NCBI RefSeq assembly: GCF_025345565.1 | Contig: NZ_CP054475.1 | Location: 887,501-951,500 of the forward strand | DNA length: 64,000 nucleotides | Origin: Thalassolituus hydrocarboniclasticus | Lineage (GTDB): Bacteria; Pseudomonadota; Gammaproteobacteria; Pseudomonadales; Oceanobacteraceae | Direction of reading: 5' to 3' | Shown here: piece by piece, positions 59,539 to 64,000 of the stretch | How the letters are laid out: each line of letters begins with the position of its first letter | How positions within the stretch are numbered: position 1 is the first letter of the stretch | Translations under genes and position numbers: made by a program | The notes under the pieces: generated by a model | What the model saw: the letters and a program-made list of their open reading frames with translations, nothing else | Database searches by the model: none | What the model was told of the DNA's origin: nothing

Positions 59539-59572
59539 TAATATGCCTTTGAAATCTTTTTTATGGCGATTG

Positions 59573-60436
59573 TTAATTTACCAGTCGCATCGACAGGTCA
59601 ATCGCTTTGCAGTCTTTGGTCAGGGCGCCAATGGAAATGTAATCCACGCCGGTTTCGGCATAGGCACGCAGACTGGTATCGGTAATGCCACCGGAGGCTT
59701 CCAGTTTTACCACACCGTTAGGGCGGCCCTGACTTTTCTGTCTGGCATGGACAACGGCAACGCGCATTTGTTCAGGATTGAAGTTGTCGAGCATGATGAT
59801 GTCGGCACCGGCGTCGATGGCTTCATCCAGCTGCTGCATGGTTTCCACTTCTACTTCGACTGGTTTGCCGGGGGCAATATCGTGTGCCTGGCTGACCGCT
59901 GCGCGGATGCCGCCGGCGGCCATGATGTGGTTTTCCTTAATAAGGAAAGCATCGTACAGGCCAATACGATGGTTAAAGCAGCCGCCGACGCTGACGGCGT
60001 ACTTCTGCGCGATTCGCAGACCAGGGATGGTTTTGCGGGTATCGAGCAATTTCACGCCAGTGCCGGTTACTTTGTCGGCATAGAAGCGGCACAGGGTGGC
60101 TGTGCCGGACAGGCTTTGCAGAAAGTTCAGGGCGCAGCGCTCGCCGGTCAGCAGCGAGCGGGCACTGCCCTGCAGTTCAAACAATGTCTGGTTGGGGCGC
60201 ACCCACTGGCCTTCGGATACACGCCAGATCACGCTGACGGCCGGATCAAGCTGGCGAAATACTTCATCCACCCAGGCGCGTCCGGCAACAATGGCGCGCT
60301 CACGGGAAATGATGCGCGCTTTGGCTTGCTGAGTTGCCGGGATCAGGCGGGCGGTAATATCGCCGCTGCCCACATCTTCTTGCAGCGCACGGGCAACGAT
60401 GGTGGCGATATCATTTTGATGCAGGCTCAGATCCAT
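59573..60436 (-). CDS. nadC: Quinolinate phosphoribosyltransferase (nicotinate-nucleotide pyrophosphorylase)
   Basis: Forms nicotinate mononucleotide from quinolinate and PRPP. 287 residues. Motifs: [12 protein letters not shown] near the N-terminus, [11 protein letters not shown], the [21 protein letters not shown] segment, and LEASGGIT near the C-terminus. Its start lies inside the end of the symporter gene (26-nt overlap), and the tfpZ-like gene begins 34 nt after its stop. Confidence 0.96.
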   Translation of the reverse strand: MDLSLHQNDIATIVARALQEDVGSGDITARLIPATQQAKARIISRERAIVAGRAWVDEVFRQLDPAVSVIWRVSEGQWVRPNQTLFELQGSARSLLTGERCALNFLQSLSGTATLCRFYADKVTGTGVKLLDTRKTIPGLRIAQKYAVSVGGCFNHRIGLYDAFLIKENHIMAAGGIRAAVSQAHDIAPGKPVEVEVETMQQLDEAIDAGADIIMLDNFNPEQMRVAVVHARQKSQGRPNGVVKLEASGGITDTSLRAYAETGVDYISIGALTKDCKAIDLSMRLVN

Positions 60437-61793
60437 GGTTTAAGAAACTCTTTGTCAGCTTGAAGACGACCGGACTCAGCAGTAACAGGGCAACCAGGTT
60501 GGGCAGCGCCATCATTGCGTTGAGGGTATCGGCAATCAGCCAGGCGACGTCGAGTTCACGCGTTGCACCGATCGGAATGGCCAAAACCCAGATGATCCGG
60601 AAAATGGGCACGGATTTTACACCGAACAGGTACTCTGTGCATTTCTCTCCATAAAAAGACCAGCCAATAATGGTGGTGAAGGCAAAAATCGCCAGCCCGA
60701 GGGTCACAATATAGTTACCAACGCCGGGCAGGCCGAGGGCAAAAGCCGCAGATGTGAGGTTGGCGCCACTTAAGCCTTTGCCGGGGATACACTCGGCCAC
60801 GTCCGGCGGGCACAGCTGCCAGGCACCGGAGGCGACAATCACCAGCCCGGTGATGGTGCAGATAATGATGGTGTCGATAAAGGTACCCAGCATGGCAATG
60901 CTGCCCTGACGCACCGGATTGTCAGTCTGGGCGGCGGCGTGGGCAATCGGCGCACTGCCCAGACCGGCTTCGTTCGAGAAGACGCCGCGGGCCACACCAA
61001 AGCGGATGGCAGCCCAGACGGCTGCCCCGGCAAAGCCACCCACTGCAGCGGTCGGGTTAAAGGCGTGATGGATAATCAGTTCAACGGCCTGCGGAACGCG
61101 ATCAGCGAAGATCACCAGCAGCACCAGGCCGCCGAGAATGTAGGCAATCGCCATAAAAGGAACGAGCTTACCGGCCACTTCGGAGATACGGCGGATACCG
61201 CCCAGCAGCACCAGACCAACCAGAACGGCAATGGCAACGCCGGTTACCCACTCAGGAATACCAAAGCCACCATGCAGAGCGTCGGCCACGGAATTGGCCT
61301 GGACGCCATTACCAATACCGAAGCCCGCCAGCATGCCGAAGAAAGCAAACAGCAGAGCCATCCAGCGGAATTTCGGGCCAAGGCCATTACGGATGTAGTA
61401 CATCGGGCCGCCAACATACTGGCCTTTCTCATTGCGCTCGCGGTAATGAACAGCGAGCACGGCTTCGGCGTATTTAGTGGCCATACCCAGCAGGGCGATC
61501 AGCCACATCCAGAACAGTGCTCCCGGCCCACCGGAAGCAATCGCGGTGGCAACACCGGCGATATTACCGGTGCCTATGGTGGCTGACAGCGAGGTCATCA
61601 GGGCGTTAAATCCGGAGATTTCGCCCTGACCCTTGCCTTCGCGGTTCACCCAGAGATAAACAAAACCGCGTTTGATATTACGGATAGGGTAGGCTTTCAG
61701 GCCGATGGTCAGATACAGGCCGGTGATACTGATCAGAAACAGCATGGGCGCACCCCAGGCCCAGCCATTTATCGTCTTAATAAACTCCAGCAT
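60411..61793 (-). CDS. Alanine/glycine:sodium symporter (AgcS family)
   Basis: 460 residues, about eleven hydrophobic segments. AGCS-family signatures: [15 protein letters not shown] at the N-terminus, [22 protein letters not shown] split over about 72-95, and [16 protein letters not shown]. It transports alanine or glycine with Na+, consistent with a marine host. It overlaps nadC by 26 nt, an unusual pairing. Divergent from ampD with 181 nt between. Confidence 0.92.
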   Translation of the reverse strand: MLEFIKTINGWAWGAPMLFLISITGLYLTIGLKAYPIRNIKRGFVYLWVNREGKGQGEISGFNALMTSLSATIGTGNIAGVATAIASGGPGALFWMWLIALLGMATKYAEAVLAVHYRERNEKGQYVGGPMYYIRNGLGPKFRWMALLFAFFGMLAGFGIGNGVQANSVADALHGGFGIPEWVTGVAIAVLVGLVLLGGIRRISEVAGKLVPFMAIAYILGGLVLLVIFADRVPQAVELIIHHAFNPTAAVGGFAGAAVWAAIRFGVARGVFSNEAGLGSAPIAHAAAQTDNPVRQGSIAMLGTFIDTIIICTITGLVIVASGAWQLCPPDVAECIPGKGLSGANLTSAAFALGLPGVGNYIVTLGLAIFAFTTIIGWSFYGEKCTEYLFGVKSVPIFRIIWVLAIPIGATRELDVAWLIADTLNAMMALPNLVALLLLSPVVFKLTKSFLNHGSEPASK

Positions 61794-61974
61794 GCGGCTC
61801 TCTCTTTATTGTCATTTTATGTCAGTGGCCACTATAAAGGTTGTGGCTGAAGCTGCCAAACTGACGGCGACCTTAAAACCGGCTAAGGTGTCGACTTTGT
61901 TCACCCGCTCTGCACAATGCAGTGCTCAGCACTACAGACCATGAGCCTCAGATATTCAGGGGAAGAGCACAGAT

Positions 61975-62532
61975 ATGCACATCATTGATGGCCGGCTGGA
62001 TATAGCCCACTGGTGTCCGTCGCCGAACTTTGGCCCGCGCCCGCCGGGTAATGAGGGTGAAGTTAACCTGGTGGTTATTCATAACATCAGTCTGCCACCA
62101 GGGCAGTTTGGCGGCGGTTATGTGCAGCTTTTTTTTCAGAATGCGCTACCGGTGGATGAACATCCGTACTTTACCGAAATCGCTGCGCTGCAGGTGTCCA
62201 GCCATTTACTGATAGAGCGTGACGGGGCGGTAACCCAGTTTGTGAATTTTAATGACAGGGCATGGCATGCCGGCCGTTCAGTTTATAACGGCAGGGAAGA
62301 CTGCAACGACTATTCTGTAGGTATTGAGCTGGAAGGCACGGACAGCGAAGCCTACAGTGCGGTGCAATACGCTACGCTGATTGCGGTTATCCGGGCGCTG
62401 CAACAGGCTTATCCGGCGATAGGGATGCGCATTACCGGCCATGAGCATATTGCGCCGGGGCGGAAAACCGATCCGGGCCCGGCTTTTGACTGGCAATATC
62501 TGCAGCACACCCTGGCACAGTCGGGAAACTGA
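61975..62532 (+). CDS. ampD: 1,6-anhydro-N-acetylmuramyl-L-alanine amidase AmpD
   Basis: Cytoplasmic amidase of peptidoglycan recycling; its loss derepresses AmpC beta-lactamase in species with AmpR. 185 residues, no signal peptide. Zinc ligands H36 (VVIHNIS), H156 (TGHEHIAPGRKTDPGP) and D166, and the family motif PNFGPRP are present. First gene of ampD-ampE; 19 nt before ampE. Confidence 0.95.
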   Translation: MHIIDGRLDIAHWCPSPNFGPRPPGNEGEVNLVVIHNISLPPGQFGGGYVQLFFQNALPVDEHPYFTEIAALQVSSHLLIERDGAVTQFVNFNDRAWHAGRSVYNGREDCNDYSVGIELEGTDSEAYSAVQYATLIAVIRALQQAYPAIGMRITGHEHIAPGRKTDPGPAFDWQYLQHTLAQSGN

Positions 62533-62551
62533 GGAATCTTGAGGGATTGTT

Positions 62552-63427
62552 ATGAAATTTCTGATCGTTTTTATCGCGCTGGTGCTGCAATCGCAATTAC
62601 CCTTGCCGCAGCGCAGCACCCGCAGCCGCACCTTTGCGCGCTGGCTCAGCCTGTGGTTGCCGCGCAGTTTTTTTCCACGGATTCCGCGCCACGTAAAATA
62701 CGCCCTGATCGTGGTGCTGCCGGCATTGCTGCTTGCCTCTGGCTTCTGGTATCTGGAGCAGTATGCCTGGGGCTTAATCAGCTTTGCGCTGGAAATACTG
62801 TTGTTGCTGTATGTGCTGTCACACATTGGTATTGAGCGGCACCTGCAGGAGTATCGTGAAGATTTGCAGCAGGGCGATACTCAGGGCGCTTATCACTGTG
62901 CGGAAAAATTTCTCGCGGTGCCGGAAGTCAGCGTGACGGAAGATACCGGGCAGATGAACGAGCAGGTAATTAAGGCGCTGTTGCATCGCTGGTTCGAATA
63001 TTTTTTCCTGATGGTGTTCTGGTACATGATTGCCGATGTTGCCGGGGTGTTGCTGGCCTGGTTCAGTGTGCAGTACGCGCGCGCCAGTGATTGCGATCAG
63101 AAAGCCTGGCGTTATCTGCACTGGCTGGAATGGATTCCGGTGCGTCTGTTAGGACTTACTTACGGACTGGCGGGTAACTTTATGCGTGCCCTGCCGGTCT
63201 GGCAGAGTTATTTATGGCAACTGAAAGCGAGTGGGGCGGATGTGCTGTTTTCGGTGGCCAGCAGTGCGTTATCCCATAACGGTGAGCAGAGAAAATGGCA
63301 CAGCGTGGCTGACGATGGCGAAGCAGCGGCGCAGGAGCTGGATGAATGGCATCAGCTGCATTTGCGCAGTGTCTCTATCTGGATGGTGATGATTGCTGCG
63401 GCAACGGTCGGCGGCTGGTTACTGTAA
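62552..63427 (+). CDS. ampE: AmpE inner-membrane protein
   Basis: 291 residues with hydrophobic segments at about 1-15, 50-70, 75-95, 150-175 and at the C-terminus (SIWMVMIAAATVGGWLL). Matches AmpE in size and in the FLIVFIALVLQSQLP start. Proposed sensor of cell-wall damage; function is not settled. Co-transcribed with ampD and closed by a strong terminator. Confidence 0.9.
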   Translation: MKFLIVFIALVLQSQLPLPQRSTRSRTFARWLSLWLPRSFFPRIPRHVKYALIVVLPALLLASGFWYLEQYAWGLISFALEILLLLYVLSHIGIERHLQEYREDLQQGDTQGAYHCAEKFLAVPEVSVTEDTGQMNEQVIKALLHRWFEYFFLMVFWYMIADVAGVLLAWFSVQYARASDCDQKAWRYLHWLEWIPVRLLGLTYGLAGNFMRALPVWQSYLWQLKASGADVLFSVASSALSHNGEQRKWHSVADDGEAAAQELDEWHQLHLRSVSIWMVMIAAATVGGWLL

Positions 63428-63445
63428 ACCGCCGCACGGCGTGAA

Positions 63446-63490
63446 AATAAAACAGCCCTGAGGATGTTACATCCTCAGGGCTGTTTTATT
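63446..63490. terminator. Bidirectional terminator between ampE and the metallo-beta-lactamase gene
   Basis: A perfect 20-bp stem (63446-63465 with 63471-63490, core ACAGCCCTGAGGAT), 5-nt loop GTTAC, AT-rich at both ends. Confidence 0.92.
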
Positions 63491-63535
63491 GTTTGTGCAC
63501 ATCAGATTTTCTGTGTTCTCTTTTGGACGTTCTGT

Positions 63536-64000
63536 TCAGCTTTTAATGGCAATGCCGACCGGCAATTCTTCAAACCAGTTCAGAAATTCATGCACGTGCG
63601 GTGGCTGAAACAGACGGCCATGTTGCGGCGCCATAATCTGAATATCCAGTTGCCGTGCGCGGCGTATCCAGTCCAGCTTGGCTTCGTTTGATGGCATCCA
63701 GCGCTGATGGAATTTACGCATCTTCGGTGTATGCGTATTCATATTGTCGACCCACAGTGGTGCGTCGGTTGATTCCATTGCGGCACCAACATCGCCACTC
63801 ATTAATATTTTGGCTTTCGGGTCGTAAACATGAAAATTGCCCGATGAATGCAGGTAATGGGCAGGAATAAACTGTAACTGAATACGCCCCAGGTTCAGCG
63901 TCATACCTTCATCCGGAATGGAGCAGTACTCGATTTTTTCCATACCGAAATGACGGATAAAACTTTCCCACAACCAGGGCGAATAAAGCTTGGCATTGGG
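63536..64000 (-). CDS. Metallo-beta-lactamase-fold protein, ODP / flavodiiron type (partial)
   Basis: The last 154 codons of a gene that runs off the right edge; the frame stays open to 64000 (PNAKLYSPWLWESFIRHF...), so the TTG at 63973 is not a real start. The ODP-type signature FIPAHYLHSSGNFHVYDPKA and LMSGDVGAAM gives metal-site His and Asp, and IMAPQHGRLF a later His. Proteins of this kind (oxygen-binding diiron protein, flavodiiron relatives) bind or reduce O2; some have extra C-terminal domains, but here the chain stops soon after the domain. Confidence 0.75.
   Translation of the reverse strand, partial: PNAKLYSPWLWESFIRHFGMEKIEYCSIPDEGMTLNLGRIQLQFIPAHYLHSSGNFHVYDPKAKILMSGDVGAAMESTDAPLWVDNMNTHTPKMRKFHQRWMPSNEAKLDWIRRARQLDIQIMAPQHGRLFQPPHVHEFLNWFEELPVGIAIKS

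Noticed and set aside
59539-59572. tRNA gene between the pilin accessory gene and nadC, as in P. aeruginosa
   Set aside because: The gap is only 34 nt, too short for a tRNA.

Overview
The window is an ordinary-looking, densely packed gammaproteobacterial chromosome segment (roughly 52-55% G+C by eye, strong CTG/CCG codon bias, four genes starting with GTG). Gene content and order match Pseudomonadales/Oceanospirillales. As I recall the Pseudomonas aeruginosa PAO1 map, three blocks of this window are collinear with it: ispB-rplU-rpmA-obgE-proB-rpsT-murJ-ribF-ileS-lspA-fkpB-ispH-(minor pilins)-pilR-pilS-bamD-rluD-pgeF; gcbA-aroQ-prmA-dusB-fis-purH-purD-retS; and yacG-coaE-pilD-pilC-pilB-pilA-nadC-ampD-ampE. 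A marine Oceanospirillales bacterium (Thalassolituus/Oceanobacter-like) is my best guess; the sequence does not prove it. There are no rRNA or tRNA genes, CRISPR arrays, prophages or intact insertion sequences.

Layout. 1-2062 (minus): 5' part of dsbD, then ispB. 2462-14510 (plus): ribosomal proteins L21, L27 and S20, GTPase ObgE, proline (proB) and KDO (kdsA) biosynthesis, MurJ, RibF, IleRS, LspA, FkpB and IspH. 14507-24482 (minus): type IV pilus minor pilins, PilY1 and FimT, and the PilS/PilR two-component system. 24598-32259: nadE, bamD (minus), rluD-pgeF, a DUF4124 gene (minus), a MITE-like repeat, and ilvI-ilvH. 32338-35016: small membrane protein, coq7, a Ycf46-type AAA+ ATPase. 35013-44558 (minus): aroQ-prmA-zinc-ribbon gene-dusB-fis-purH-purD and a RetS-like hybrid sensor kinase. 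44694-49118: a GcbA-like diguanylate cyclase divergent from lapG-lapD. 49203-53388: copper chaperone, a CrtI/RetSat-like oxidoreductase divergent from a PadR regulator, DUF808, yacG. 53447-60436 (minus): coaE, pilD, pilC, pilB, pilA, a TfpZ-like pilin accessory gene, nadC and an upstream alanine symporter. 61975-64000: ampD-ampE and the 3' part of an ODP-type metallo-beta-lactamase gene.

How it works together. The window encodes most of the surface-attachment decision machinery: the pilus major and minor pilins, peptidase, assembly ATPase and platform, their sigma54 activator pair PilS/PilR with a matching -24/-12 promoter before pilA, a FimT carrying the GRxR DNA-uptake signature, and a c-di-GMP adhesin-retention switch (diguanylate cyclase, LapD receptor, LapG protease). 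A RetS-position sensor kinase may feed the same decision.

Most notable observations: (1) the RetS-position hybrid kinase keeps its His and receiver Asp but has lost the N, G1 and G2 boxes of its ATP-binding domain; (2) about 530 bp of ileS, exactly over the CP1 editing domain, has foreign codon usage, as if swapped by recombination; (3) the minor pilin operon is re-ordered and carries an unrecognised secreted 130-residue protein next to PilY1; (4) a 266-bp element with 18-bp terminal inverted repeats and nested palindromes lies before ilvI; (5) accB-accC are missing between aroQ and prmA; (6) a TfpZ-like gene sits in the pilA-nadC accessory slot. I did not find a clearly unprecedented multi-gene system; the RetS-like pseudokinase and the re-ordered pilin operon are the best leads.
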